Assembly (NCBI GenBank): GCA_002928955.1
Contig: PERT01000017.1
Coordinates: forward strand, 1-55,980
Reading direction: 5' to 3'
DNA length: 55,980 nucleotides
DNA from: Hyphomicrobium sp.
Lineage (GTDB): Bacteria > Pseudomonadota > Alphaproteobacteria > Rhizobiales > Hyphomicrobiaceae
In this document: positions 9,294 to 17,927 of the stretch, in pieces
Layout of the letters: each line of letters starts with the position of its first letter
How positions within the stretch are numbered: position 1 is the first letter of the stretch
Notes under the pieces: model-generated
Database searches by the model: none
The model's input: only the letters and a program-made list of their open reading frames with translations
What the model was told of the DNA's origin: nothing
Position numbers and translations under genes: made by a program

Positions 9294-10064
9294 ATGCTGC
9301 GTTCTGTACTCTACGCCTTTGCCTTTTATCTGACGACCACACTGTTCCTCATCTTTGGATCGCCGTTGCTGTTGGCGCCGCGGCGGCTGGCGATGATGGG
9401 CTTGAGAGCCCACGCACGCACCTCGCAATGGCTGCTCGAAATCATTTGTGGAACAAGGCTTGAGGTTCGGGGCCGAGAAAAGTTGCCCGAGGGGCCCTGT
9501 CTCATCGTCGCCAAACACCAGTCGGCCTGGGATACCTTCGCCTTGATCCCGCTGTTCCGCGACCCGGCCGTCGTTTTGAAGGACGAACTCAAATGGATCC
9601 CGCTCTACGGCTGGTTCTGTGTGAAATTCGAGCACATCCTCGTTCGGCGCGACAAGGCTGCGGCGGCTCTCAAGACCCTGCTGCGTGACGCTGCGGCGCG
9701 CGTCGGCGAGGGTCGCGAGATCTTGATTTTCCCTGAGGGTACGCGACGGGCTCCAGGGGCCGAGCCCGATTACAAGCCCGGCTACATCGCGCTTTACGAA
9801 CATCTCGGCGTTACGTGCGTGCCGCTCGCCCTCAACTCGGGCGCATTCTGGCCACGCCGAAGCTTGATGCGTTACCAAGGCACCATCGTCGTGGAATTCC
9901 TCGATCCGATCCCGCCCGGCCTGCCGCGCAAGGACTTCCGCCGGTTGATCGAAGCCCAAATCGAAGCGGCGACCGACCAGCTGCTGGTCGAAACCGCTCG
10001 GACCCAACCCGTGCCCTGTTTGGGACCCGAAGCCCGACAGCGGCTGCAAAAACTGAACGTATAA
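9294..10064 (+). CDS. plsC: 1-acyl-sn-glycerol-3-phosphate acyltransferase
   Basis: 256-residue membrane-bound acyltransferase making phosphatidic acid from lysophosphatidate. The catalytic HX4D box HQSAWD is at 75-80, and the glycerol-phosphate-binding FPEGTR at 146-151. One N-terminal helix anchors it. ATG 9294 (MLRSVLYAF) fits the family; ATG 9252, just 3 nt after the previous stop, would add 14 residues. It is the last gene of the ftsEX-ydcF-plsC run. Confidence 0.92.
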   Translation: MLRSVLYAFAFYLTTTLFLIFGSPLLLAPRRLAMMGLRAHARTSQWLLEIICGTRLEVRGREKLPEGPCLIVAKHQSAWDTFALIPLFRDPAVVLKDELKWIPLYGWFCVKFEHILVRRDKAAAALKTLLRDAAARVGEGREILIFPEGTRRAPGAEPDYKPGYIALYEHLGVTCVPLALNSGAFWPRRSLMRYQGTIVVEFLDPIPPGLPRKDFRRLIEAQIEAATDQLLVETARTQPVPCLGPEARQRLQKLNV

Positions 10065-10150
10065 GAAACACAACGAGAACATTTGTTGACATTGCGGACC
10101 ATCGTGCCTATCTTCTGCTCGTGCCGATGGCAGAGAACCGGGACCCGTGC

Positions 10151-12265
10151 ATGGTTGCGCAATCGAAATTCCTGGCACCAATCTCAGAACTGATATGGGA
10201 CCAGAAGTACCGGCTGAAGGAGCCGGATGGCACGCCGCTTGAGGCGTCATTCGACGATACGGCGCTGCGTGTTGGACGAGCTGCGGCCGGCATCGAGCGC
10301 GGCGGCAAGAAACCGCGGGAGCGGTGGGCCGAGCGCTACGCGGAAGCGATTGCAACATTCGAGTTCCTGCCGGCGGGCCGCATTCTAACGGGCGCCGGCA
10401 CAGAGCGGCGAGTAACCCTGTTCAATTGCTTTGTGATGGGCTCTGTAGCCGACGATCTTGGCGGCATTTTCGATTCTGTCCGCGAGGCAGCCCTGACGAT
10501 GCAGGCCGGTGGCGGAATAGGTCAGGACTTCTCGACGCTACGGCCCAAGGGTGCTCTGGTCAAAAGCATCGCGGCCGACGCTTCGGGACCCGTCAACTTC
10601 ATGGACGTATGGGATGCGATGTGCCGCACCATAATGTCCGCAGGATCGCGGCGCGGGGCGATGATGGCGACGCTCCGCTGCGATCATCCGGATATCGAGG
10701 CGTTCATCGCTGCCAAGCAGAACCCCTCTCGACTGCGGAACTTCAATCTCTCAGTGCTGGTCACGGACGCTTTTCTGGCAGCCGTCGACAAGCACCAGCC
10801 GTGGGACCTCGTGTTCGATGGCCGAGTTTATGAAACGGTCGACGCGCGAGCACTTTGGGATCAGATCATGCGCGCGACTTATGATTTCGCCGAACCCGGT
10901 GTCATTTTTATCGACCGCGTGAATGCACTCAACAACCTCCGCTACTGCGAGTCGATCCAGGCTACGAACCCGTGCGGCGAGCAGCCGTTGCCGCCTTATG
11001 GTGCCTGTCTTCTCGGCTCCATAAATCTGGCGCGGTTGATCGCAGATCCCTTCACCCCGCGCGCCAGACTGGATGAGACGCGGCTCTGTGATCGTGTTGG
11101 GCTGGCGGTCAGGTTCCTCGACAGCATGATCGACGCATCGCGTTATCCGCTCGAAGCGCAGCGGCGGGAGGCGTTAGCCAAGCGGCGAGTCGGGCTCGGG
11201 GTAACGGGGCTGGCCGATGCGCTGATCTACTGCAACGTGCGCTACGGCGGTCCAGAGGCCGTGGCGCTAGCCGAGGACTGGATGGGCAAGATCCAGCAGG
11301 TGGCATACGAAAGCAGTGCAGCACTTGCAGCGGAGAAAGGCGCGTTCCCGCTTTACGACCGTGATGCCTTCCTGTGCCGCCCGAACGTTGCAGTACTCGA
11401 TGGCGAGGTCCGCGACGCCATCGCCAGGTTCGGCATCCGCAATGGCTGCCTGACGTCAATTGCGCCAACGGGGACGACCTCGCTGTTGGCGGGCAACGTA
11501 TCGAGCGGTATCGAACCCGTTTTCGACCTCGTGTATCAGAGGCTAGTCCTGAACGCCGACGGATCAAAGCGCGTGGAAACGGTTGAGGATGAAGCCTATC
11601 GCCGGTTCCGTGCGCTGCACGGCCCCAAGGCGCCGCTGCCGCCCGCGTTCGTAACGATGGCTCGACTTGAACCGCGCGAGCACATTTCCATGCAGGCCGC
11701 CATGCAACGGCATGTCGATAGCGCCATATCCAAAACCATCAACTGCCCGGTCGGTTTCGGGTTCGACGCATTCAAAACCATCTATCGCGACGCCTATGCG
11801 CAAGGACTGAAGGGGTGCACGACGTTCAGGCCAAACCCGGTCTCGGGGTCGGTCTTGTCTGCGGCTTCCGAAATGGATGGGACAGCCGCGCCCTACGTGC
11901 CAACACCGGCGCCCTATGTGGCAAACATCGAACAGTGCGCCAAGCCCTTGGCGCCGGTCAGTAACTCGCTCGCGGGATCGGGTCTCGACACACCACCGGA
12001 TCAGCTCTTGGTGCCTGCTGGCGACATGATGGCCGAAGCGGCGCTTCGAGCCGCATGGCCGGACGAAGCGGGCAGGAATGACCGCCTCCAACGACCGGCC
12101 GCGCCTGAACGGAGCACCCGTTGGACACTCGCCGCTGACGCGTCCCGGCCGGATCAGAGCTCGGCCCGTGTACACCAAATCTGCCCGCGCTGCTCAGACA
12201 CCTGGCTCGTCAGACGCGAGGGTTGCTGGCTATGTCCCGTCTGCGGATTTTCTCGTTGCAGCTGA
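10151..12265 (+). CDS. nrdJ: Adenosylcobalamin-dependent (class II) ribonucleotide reductase
   Basis: 704-residue enzyme reducing ribonucleotides to deoxyribonucleotides with a cobalamin-generated thiyl radical. Visible active-site parts are the redox cysteines C93 (LFNCFVMG) and C286 (YGACLLGSINL), and the radical-site motif NPCGE at 273-277 with C275. A long variable linker leads to two CxxC pairs in the last 28 residues, the usual reducing or zinc tail. Start 10151 has GGGA 8 nt upstream; ATG 10127 is also in frame. No B12 riboswitch fits in the 86-nt leader. Confidence 0.95.
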   Translation: MVAQSKFLAPISELIWDQKYRLKEPDGTPLEASFDDTALRVGRAAAGIERGGKKPRERWAERYAEAIATFEFLPAGRILTGAGTERRVTLFNCFVMGSVADDLGGIFDSVREAALTMQAGGGIGQDFSTLRPKGALVKSIAADASGPVNFMDVWDAMCRTIMSAGSRRGAMMATLRCDHPDIEAFIAAKQNPSRLRNFNLSVLVTDAFLAAVDKHQPWDLVFDGRVYETVDARALWDQIMRATYDFAEPGVIFIDRVNALNNLRYCESIQATNPCGEQPLPPYGACLLGSINLARLIADPFTPRARLDETRLCDRVGLAVRFLDSMIDASRYPLEAQRREALAKRRVGLGVTGLADALIYCNVRYGGPEAVALAEDWMGKIQQVAYESSAALAAEKGAFPLYDRDAFLCRPNVAVLDGEVRDAIARFGIRNGCLTSIAPTGTTSLLAGNVSSGIEPVFDLVYQRLVLNADGSKRVETVEDEAYRRFRALHGPKAPLPPAFVTMARLEPREHISMQAAMQRHVDSAISKTINCPVGFGFDAFKTIYRDAYAQGLKGCTTFRPNPVSGSVLSAASEMDGTAAPYVPTPAPYVANIEQCAKPLAPVSNSLAGSGLDTPPDQLLVPAGDMMAEAALRAAWPDEAGRNDRLQRPAAPERSTRWTLAADASRPDQSSARVHQICPRCSDTWLVRREGCWLCPVCGFSRCS

Positions 12266-12512
12266 ATCCGGCACCTGATTTTTGCCAGGACGCCAATGGC
12301 GCAAATTGACGCAAAGGTTTTGCTCATGTAGAGTGAAGCAATTGTTAGTGAATTATTGACCGTGACACGACATCTCTCGGTGCCAGCCACATTTCGGCTG
12401 AGAACTTCCATCATCGTCAAGACTTCACCTTTAAACATGGACACCAACACTCTGGGATTGGCGTTGCGTAACGAATAGCCCCTTTTGGGCTTAGAACAGA
12501 TCGAGTTGTGTC

Positions 12513-12950
12513 ATGGGTGCGCGCATTATTCAGCTGTCAGAGATCCGGGCCCTACGCCGAATTCCGGCTGGTGAAACCCAGGGTCGAAAGCCAGAACCAC
12601 GGCTGATCGAGCGCTTCCAATTCTGGGGCGGCGCCTCCGGAAGGCGCTACGTGCACACCGTCTACGATCTGCTCGAGTGCCCGGAACTGTCGGGCGGAAC
12701 GTTCATTCTTGCTCGCCGCGACGAAAGCGGCCGCCGAGAGGTGCTGAGCATTGGCCGTCTGCTTCACGCGAGCGGGTCCTTGAACCTCGCAGAGATCCGC
12801 CAACGCGGGGCCAGCCTTGGCGCCAACGAGGTCCATGTGCATCTGCTCGCCGCAACCGATCACGAGATGAAGCTCGTCGAGTTCGATCTGCGCGCCGGCC
12901 AGCTCGCGGCCACACCTGGACCGATGTCGCCGTCTCAGACCCATCATTGA
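12513..12950 (+). CDS. Conserved hypothetical protein, Hyphomicrobiales type
   Basis: 145 residues, soluble, no signal peptide. Starts MGARIIQLSEIRALRR, then RFQFWGGASGRRYVHTVYDLLECPEL and NLAEIRQRGASLGANEVHVHLL. I recognise this pattern (short basic N-terminus, FW-GASG-RYVHTV core) from uncharacterised rhizobial proteins but know no function. It lies between nrdJ and speD with more than 240 nt on each side, so it probably has its own promoter. The coding call is firm; no role is claimed. Confidence 0.8.
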   Translation: MGARIIQLSEIRALRRIPAGETQGRKPEPRLIERFQFWGGASGRRYVHTVYDLLECPELSGGTFILARRDESGRREVLSIGRLLHASGSLNLAEIRQRGASLGANEVHVHLLAATDHEMKLVEFDLRAGQLAATPGPMSPSQTHH

Positions 12951-13444
12951 ATTCGATCCCGCGAGCGCGCCCCTACGTGCTCGATCGGTTTCCCACCACC
13001 GACCCTGGCCGCTCCGTGCCAAGCCGCGCAACGGCCGAGCCGCTCAAACGTGCGCTCACACCCTTGAGGCGCAGCCGCCACACATTTGAAAACGCTGCGG
13101 CAATTTCAAATGCTGACGCCATGCAATTGTCTGTGGACTGTCGCCTCCCCCTATCCGACTTTTGCAGGCCACATGAGACCACCACGGACGATCCCAATAT
13201 GCCGGTTGGAACCGGCCGGGAGATGTCACATGACGGTGCTGCGAAGCAGCGATGAATCAAATGTGAAAATCACAAAAAAGAATCTTGGCTGCTAGGGCAA
13301 AATTTCACTTGCGTGGGGGGGGGGTTGGCCTCATATACGCGCTCTCCGTTCGTCCACCTGCCCTTAAGGTCAAGGACACAATCCCCAAACCCCCAAGGTA
13401 AGGAGCGGACGGGTTAAATCTGTCTACTGGTTGGGGAGGGTCAT
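12951..13444. promoter_or_regulatory. speD upstream region with G10 tract and possible SD-sequestering hairpin
   Basis: 494 bases without a gene. A run of ten G (13315-13324) lies 120 nt before speD. Closer in, ACCCCCAA (about 13390-13400) can pair with TTGGGGaGGG (about 13431-13441), which contains the speD ribosome-binding site GGGGAGGG. Two similar short segments, CCCTTAAGGTCAAGGA and CCCCCAAGGTAAGGA, sit just upstream of the start. This could be a translational control leader; no known riboswitch class is recognised. Confidence 0.4.
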
Positions 13445-14011
13445 ATGGCCTATAATGACACCCTCTTCCAATTGGGGATGGACTTGACTCGTTCAAGCCC
13501 CGCCCAAAAGGAAGATATTGGTGATACCTCGCGCGTAACGCACGAGGACAGGAAGGACTTCTTTATCGAACGCGACGGTGTTCGGTACGCTGGCAACCAT
13601 CTGCTTATCGATGTGTTCGGTGCCCAGCGGCTTGATGACCTCAAGCATATCGAACGAACGCTCAAGCGTTGCGTGGAAGTCGCGGGTGCGACGCTTTTGC
13701 ACATCCATCTGCATCACTTCACGCCGAATGGTGGCGTGTCGGGTGTGGCGGTGTTGTCGGAGAGCCATATCTCGATCCACAGCTGGCCCGAGGCCAACTA
13801 CGCGGCCCTCGACGTCTTCATGTGCGGTGAATCGAAACCTGAGCTTTGCGTGGAGATTCTGCGCCAGGAATTCGGTGCCCGCGACGTCGTGGTGAAGCCC
13901 TTCAAGCGTGGCGAAGAGCTCGATCGTCTCGAGTGGAATGCCGCTGCGACGAAGACGGCGCCCGTACGTCTGAAGGCCGTGAAGCAGACCAAGAAGGCGA
14001 AAGCCGCCTAA
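13445..14011 (+). CDS. speD: S-adenosylmethionine decarboxylase proenzyme
   Basis: 188-residue pyruvoyl enzyme making decarboxylated SAM, the aminopropyl donor for spermidine. The self-cleavage motif SESHISIHSWPE is at 105-116, with processing before S107 to form the pyruvoyl group; H108 and the C127 region (DVFMCG) complete the site. It is longer than the compact bacterial SpeD type, with about 40 extra N-terminal residues and a Lys/Ala-rich C-terminal tail. ATG 13445 is preceded by GGGGAGGG at 5 nt. speE follows. Confidence 0.95.
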   Translation: MAYNDTLFQLGMDLTRSSPAQKEDIGDTSRVTHEDRKDFFIERDGVRYAGNHLLIDVFGAQRLDDLKHIERTLKRCVEVAGATLLHIHLHHFTPNGGVSGVAVLSESHISIHSWPEANYAALDVFMCGESKPELCVEILRQEFGARDVVVKPFKRGEELDRLEWNAAATKTAPVRLKAVKQTKKAKAA

Positions 14012-14112
14012 TTCAAGGTCTCTGGCCCCCAACCCATGCGGACGGGGGCGGGTACACGCAAGGCGGAGCCGGTTCTACCCCCGGCTTCGGCCCCTCCTAG
14101 ACAGACGGCAAT

Positions 14113-14144
14113 CGCGTGCCTGGACGAGAGAGGCCAGGCACGCG
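14113..14144. repeat. 11-bp perfect inverted repeat downstream of speD
   Basis: CGCGTGCCTGG (14113-14123) and CCAGGCACGCG (14134-14144) are exact reverse complements around a 10-nt loop. There is no T-tract after either arm, so it is not a standard intrinsic terminator. It may mark or protect the 3' end of the speD message. Confidence 0.7.
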
Positions 14145-14290
14145 ACCCGTATGCGGCTCTGTCAGTCAGGGGCAACGAAACCCAACTGGCAATTGCCATA
14201 TTCAAATTCCTTCGGCGCGCCTGCGACCAATCTCATCCGGCCGAGAACCAGGATGCGATTGGACCGACTGTCGGCTATTGATCACTTTCA

Positions 14291-14523
14291 GTTGGCGCTT
14301 CGGATGCCCACAAGCATCCGCGCCGGCAGAGTTGGCGCTTTGGATGCCCACAAGCATCCGCGCCGGCAGAGTTGGCGCTTTGGATGCCCACAAGCATCCG
14401 CGCCGGCAGAGTTGGCGCTTCGGATGCCCACAAGCAGCCGCGCCGGCAGAGTTGGCGCTTTGGATGCCCACAAGCATCCGCGCCGGCAGAGTTGGCGCTT
14501 TGGATGCTCAGTTACATCCGCGC
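14291..14523. repeat. Tandem 40-bp repeat array, each unit a bulged hairpin
   Basis: Five consecutive 40-bp units begin at 14291, 14331, 14371, 14411 and 14451, differing only at the C/T before GGATGC and at one base in unit 4. A sixth degraded unit begins at 14491. Each unit can fold as GGCGC-ttY-GGATGC-ccacaa-GCATCC-GCGCC, an 11-bp stem with a 3-nt left-arm bulge (unit 1: 14294-14324), with 9 nt between hairpins. Unit 6 has changed loop bases but keeps GGATG/CATCC and GCGC/GCGC. The array ends 61 nt before speE. Confidence 0.92.
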
Positions 14524-14584
14524 ATCATTCATCGTGCTGTCACAGGACGCGCGTCTTTACGCGGGGGCCTTTAGGGAGAATTCC

Positions 14585-15550
14585 ATGGATCGCTGGGTCG
14601 AAGAGACGTTTCATCCGCATTGGAAGGTCGGACTCAAGGCGGACAAAGTGCTGCATGAGGTGAAAACCGAGCACCAGCATCTGGTGATCTTCACAAATGC
14701 GACCTGGGGTACGGTCTTGATGCTCGACGGCGTCTGCCAGCTCACGACCTCCGATGAGTTCGTCTACCACGAGATGATGGCGCATGTTCCACTGTTCCAG
14801 CTCGAGAAACCGAAGCGCGTACTCGTCGTTGGCGGCGGCGACGGCGGCGTGCTGCGCGAAGTCCTGAAGCATCCGTCGGTCGACAAGGCCACGCTGTGCG
14901 AGATCGACCGCACGGTCGTCGACACCGCGCTCAAGTACTATCCGTCAATTCCCGGCAAGGCGTTCGACGATTCGCGCTCCGACGTGGTGATCGCGGACGG
15001 CCTCAAGTATGTCGCCGACACCAAGGAAAAGTTCGACTGTATCATCGTCGACAGCTCGGAGCCGATCGGCCCGTCGGCCGTACTTCACACGCGCGAGTTC
15101 TTCACCGATTGCAAGCGCGCGCTGACGGACGGGGGCATCCTCGTGACACAAAACGGTCTGCCGTTCCTATTCCCCGAGCATTTGGCCGGAACCACCCGTG
15201 TGTTCGCGTCGTTGTTCAAGCGCGTCGCGCCCTATATGTGCACGCAGCCGTGCTACTTCGGCGGGCCGTTCGCCTTGAACTGGGCGTCGGACGACAAGAA
15301 CCACCTGAAGCTCGACGTGAAAGAACTCGCCAAGCGTCTAAAGAAGCGCGAGATCGAGGGGCTCAAGTACTGGACGCCGGCAGCACACGGGGCGGCCTTT
15401 GCACTTCCGGCCTACGCGCAGAACGTGGTCGATCAAGCCGTGGCGGCGGCCGCGAAAGGCGACGACCGCGCCTATGCAGAGATAAAGCCGAAGAAGGCAG
15501 CCATCGTGAAGGCGCAGCCGGCGGCGAAGAAAGCACCGGCCAAGGGCTAA
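14585..15550 (+). CDS. speE: Spermidine synthase (polyamine aminopropyltransferase)
   Basis: 321 residues. Transfers aminopropyl from decarboxylated SAM to putrescine. The SAM-binding loop VVGGGDGGVLREVLKH is at 81-96, and the catalytic-aspartate motif IVDSSEPIGPS follows. It carries a Lys/Ala-rich C-terminal tail (KPKKAAIVKAQPAAKKAPAKG) resembling that of SpeD. ATG 14585 (MDRWVEETFHPHW) has GGGAG 8 nt upstream; an in-frame TTG inside the repeat array is not a credible start. Its leader carries the hairpin array. Confidence 0.95.
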   Translation: MDRWVEETFHPHWKVGLKADKVLHEVKTEHQHLVIFTNATWGTVLMLDGVCQLTTSDEFVYHEMMAHVPLFQLEKPKRVLVVGGGDGGVLREVLKHPSVDKATLCEIDRTVVDTALKYYPSIPGKAFDDSRSDVVIADGLKYVADTKEKFDCIIVDSSEPIGPSAVLHTREFFTDCKRALTDGGILVTQNGLPFLFPEHLAGTTRVFASLFKRVAPYMCTQPCYFGGPFALNWASDDKNHLKLDVKELAKRLKKREIEGLKYWTPAAHGAAFALPAYAQNVVDQAVAAAAKGDDRAYAEIKPKKAAIVKAQPAAKKAPAKG

Positions 15551-15554
15551 GGCC

Positions 15555-15671
15555 TGAAGCGGAGACCGCGACGGATCGCTTCAAGCAATAGGGCTGACGA
15601 ACGCATTATTCGTTCGCCGGTGCGCGGCGGCGCGACGGGGGGCGGGCCGCCGGCCTGCGTGGGTCCCGGCC
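15555..15671. other. Post-speE hairpins and a half copy of a palindromic repeat
   Basis: TGAAGCG (15555-15561) pairs with CGCTTCA (15577-15583), and CGAACG pairs with CGTTCG around 15599-15616. Both are candidate 3'-end structures for speE but lack a T-run. CGTGGGTCCCGGCC (15658-15671) is a 14-nt exact match to one arm of the palindromes flanking the GIY-YIG gene at 27.4-28.0 kb, so it looks like a decayed copy. Confidence 0.45.
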
Positions 15672-15822
15672 GTCATGGCGGAGGCATGCTCGCACATGGA
15701 CGCCAGCACGACGAAGCAAGAGATCTGAAGGGCTGCCTGTATGCGCCAGGACCGGTCCTACTGATTACATGCTCGCTTTGGTAGCCCCAAGCACGCGTGC
15801 TGCGTTTGGCTCGACGTCGAGA

Positions 15823-16686
15823 TCACCCCGCATACCGCCGGGCGCCGATCACGCAGAGGATGACGGCGACGGTGACGGCGAGCATCGAGACGGTTACCGA
15901 TTCGTTCAAAAGTGTCGCCGCCAATGCGAGGCCGAAAAACGGCTGCAGCAGTTGCAATTGACCGACCGACGCGATGCCTCCCTGTGCGAGCCCGCGATAC
16001 CAGAACACAAAACCGATCAACATACTGAACAGGGACACGTAGGCGAGCCCGAACCAGGCCGGTGCGCCGACGCCCGAAAACGAGGGCGGCAGCAGGATCA
16101 GCGCCAGCGGCAGCATGATCGGCAGCGACAGCACCAACGCCCACGAGATGACCTGCCATCCGCCGAGTGTCCGCGACAGAATTCCGCCTTCGGCATAGCC
16201 GAACCCACAGACAACAATGGCGGCAAACATCAATCCGTCTCCGGACAGTGAAGCCGACAGCCCTTGCATCAGCGCGTAACCAACGACAAGCGCGCTTCCC
16301 AAGGCCGAGAACAGCCAGAACGCCGGACGCGGACGCTCCCCGCCCCTCAACACGCCGAAGATCGCCGTTGCGAGCGGCAGCAGGCCAATGAACACGATTG
16401 AATGCGCGGAGGTGACATGCCGCAGCGCCAGGGCGGTCAAGAGCGGAAATCCGACGACCACACCGAGCGCGACGATCGCCAGCGAAACAAGATCGCCGCG
16501 TGCCGGCCGCTTTTCTTTGAACGCGAGGAGCAGGCACAGCCCCAACAGGCCCGCGATCGCGGCACGGGCAACCGTTAGGAATTGTGGATCGAAATCCTGG
16601 ACCGCGACACGCGTCGCCGGCAGCGAACCGCTGAAGATCAGCACGCCCAACAGACCGTTTGTCAATCCACTCGCCGTCTTGTCCAT
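15823..16686 (-). CDS. EamA-family transporter
   Basis: 287 residues with ten hydrophobic segments in two EamA repeats, from MDKTASGLTNGLLGVLIFSGS to the C-terminal LNESVTVSMLAVTVAVILCVIGARR; LNE is the conserved element near the end of the second repeat. Start 16686 is the first ATG that puts helix 1 near the N-terminus; the upstream in-frame extension is Arg/Ser/Pro-rich. The substrate is unknown. No obvious operon partner. Confidence 0.85.
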   Translation of the reverse strand: MDKTASGLTNGLLGVLIFSGSLPATRVAVQDFDPQFLTVARAAIAGLLGLCLLLAFKEKRPARGDLVSLAIVALGVVVGFPLLTALALRHVTSAHSIVFIGLLPLATAIFGVLRGGERPRPAFWLFSALGSALVVGYALMQGLSASLSGDGLMFAAIVVCGFGYAEGGILSRTLGGWQVISWALVLSLPIMLPLALILLPPSFSGVGAPAWFGLAYVSLFSMLIGFVFWYRGLAQGGIASVGQLQLLQPFFGLALAATLLNESVTVSMLAVTVAVILCVIGARRYAG

Positions 16687-16807
16687 GCGCTGCCCTACCC
16701 CCTGTCGGCTCCGGACTATCGGACACACGCACCGGCGCTGCCAGTGACAATACCGTCCGCGCGGGAGGAAAATTTCGGGCCCTTCACTGAGCCGGCGCGC
16801 GGGCGGC

Positions 16808-16951
16808 TCAATGGCCACCCGCAACTTGATCGGCTGTGACGGCCGGGTGAGAGGTGTAGCGCTGCGCCTTGGAGCTCTGAAACTCGAGTCCGGCGACGAA
16901 CAGCTGCAGGGAGGCAAAAGCGACGGCTGCGAAAAGGGCTGTGCGCGACAT
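16808..16951 (-). CDS. Small secreted or membrane peptide
   Basis: 47 residues: MSRTALFAAVAFASLQLFVAG forms a signal peptide or single helix, followed by a polar tail EFQSSKAQRYTSHPAVTADQ. ATG 16951 is preceded by AGGAG at 7 nt, and an overlapping ATG at 16957 is too close to that site. It resembles small uncharacterised Hyphomicrobiales proteins. No function assigned. Confidence 0.55.
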   Translation of the reverse strand: MSRTALFAAVAFASLQLFVAGLEFQSSKAQRYTSHPAVTADQVAGGH

Positions 16952-17285
16952 GAGCATCTCCTGTTGGTCGGCCGCCCGTGGTGAGCGGCTGGGGAGGAGA
17001 ATGCCGTGGTGCCGCATGCCCCGCTGTTTCGCGGGAAACAGGCCAACCTTGAGGGTTTCGGCCGTGCGCCGAGTTGGTAACCGAGCCTGAAATGTCATGC
17101 ATGTCCCCGGTTCGTGCCGGTCGCAAATTTGAACCTCCACCCCTGCCCCGTCCCCGCAAGTTGGAGGGGAAACGGAGACCGAACCGAACGTCAAACGACG
17201 CGGATCCGACTGAGCCCCTCGCGAGAAGTCATGGGGATTGCATTGCGACGACGGGCCGGAACAGCCGGGAAAGGTCAGATCAACA
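16952..17285. other. Intergenic region without recognised gene
   Basis: About 330 bases upstream of the small peptide and downstream of the PPOX gene. It contains a small hairpin CCCGC-tgtttc-GCGGG near 17020-17036, which lacks a T-tract. The region should hold the promoter of the small peptide gene. Nothing else stands out. Confidence 0.4.
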
Positions 17286-17924
17286 TCAATACAGCGTGCG
17301 GCGTTGGCGGTCGGGGAGTTCGGCGTCGTAGGCGGCGCCATCGAAGGGTTCGCTTTCGAGCGCCTCGCAGATTTGACCGGCGGAAGGAAGCGACGCGCGG
17401 TCCACGTGGCGCGACGGGTCCCAGATACCCGAGCGGATGACCGCGCGGGCGCACTGGAAGTAGACGCTCGTCACGTGGACAAGGACCACGCTGCGCGGCC
17501 GCTTGCAATCGGCCGAGAACCGTTCGAGCAGCTCAGGAGACACCGTGATTTCAGCGCGGCCATTGACGCGCATGGTCTCGCCCACGCCGGGAATTAGGAA
17601 CAGAAGCCCGACGCGTTGATCGGCCACGATGTTGCGCAGCGTATCGATCCGGTTGTTGCCGGGCCGGTCGGGCAGCGCGAGCGTGACCTCGTCGAGCACA
17701 GTGACAACGGGTGTGACGTCGCCGCGCGGGCTGCAGTCGAGTCCATCAGGACCGGCGCTCGCGAAGGCGACGAACGGAGACGCCTCGATCAGCGACCTGT
17801 AATAGGGCGTGATGCGGTCCGTTTCCTTGACGATCGAGCGCCGTGGCGGCGTGCCGTAGAGCGCTTCGAGGGCCGCGATCGACGAGATGCGGTGCTCGTC
17901 ACCTGGAATCTTGGCGTCCGTCAT
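17286..17924 (-). CDS. Pyridoxamine-5'-phosphate-oxidase-family FMN protein
   Basis: 212 residues with the split-barrel PPOX fold, of the kind called MSMEG_1061-family FMN-dependent flavoproteins. Recognisable parts are FVAFASAGPDGLDCSPRGD near 53-71, LALPDRPGNNRIDTLRNI, and RVNGRAEI. Such proteins bind FMN or F420 and reduce small molecules, with substrate usually unknown. Its ATG is 3 nt after the stop of mrp, so the two are almost certainly co-transcribed. Confidence 0.85.
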   Translation of the reverse strand: MTDAKIPGDEHRISSIAALEALYGTPPRRSIVKETDRITPYYRSLIEASPFVAFASAGPDGLDCSPRGDVTPVVTVLDEVTLALPDRPGNNRIDTLRNIVADQRVGLLFLIPGVGETMRVNGRAEITVSPELLERFSADCKRPRSVVLVHVTSVYFQCARAVIRSGIWDPSRHVDRASLPSAGQICEALESEPFDGAAYDAELPDRQRRTLY

Positions 17925-17927
17925 CGA

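Larger units (their letters stand above)
14012..14584. other. speD-speE intergenic region rich in hairpins
   Basis: 573 bases without an independent gene. Contents in order: a small AGCCGG/CCGGCT hairpin (about 14066-14086), an 11-bp perfect hairpin, and an array of five 40-bp repeats plus a sixth degraded unit. About 60 nt then lead to the speE start. Open frames that cross the array arise from the lack of stops in the repeat and show no gene features. Confidence 0.7.

Noticed and set aside
10065-10150. B12 riboswitch upstream of nrdJ
   Set aside because: Only 86 nt separate plsC from the start, too short for a cobalamin riboswitch, and no B12-box-like sequence is visible.
8556-10358. 600-codon frame antisense to ydcF-plsC-nrdJ
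   Set aside because: It runs across three well-supported genes and their gaps, has no recognisable domain and shadow-like composition.
12439-12480. 13-codon leader peptide (MDTNTLGLALRNE) before the 145-residue hypothetical gene
   Set aside because: No ribosome-binding site, no run of regulatory codons, and the following AGCCC/GGGCT hairpin is weak.
14291-14523. CRISPR array
   Set aside because: The 40-bp units are contiguous with no unique spacers, and there are no cas genes; it is a simple tandem repeat.
14372-14584. In-frame N-terminal extension of speE through the repeat array from TTG 14372
   Set aside because: The extension is translated repeat with no SpeE similarity. ATG 14585 has a good ribosome-binding site and begins the conserved protein.
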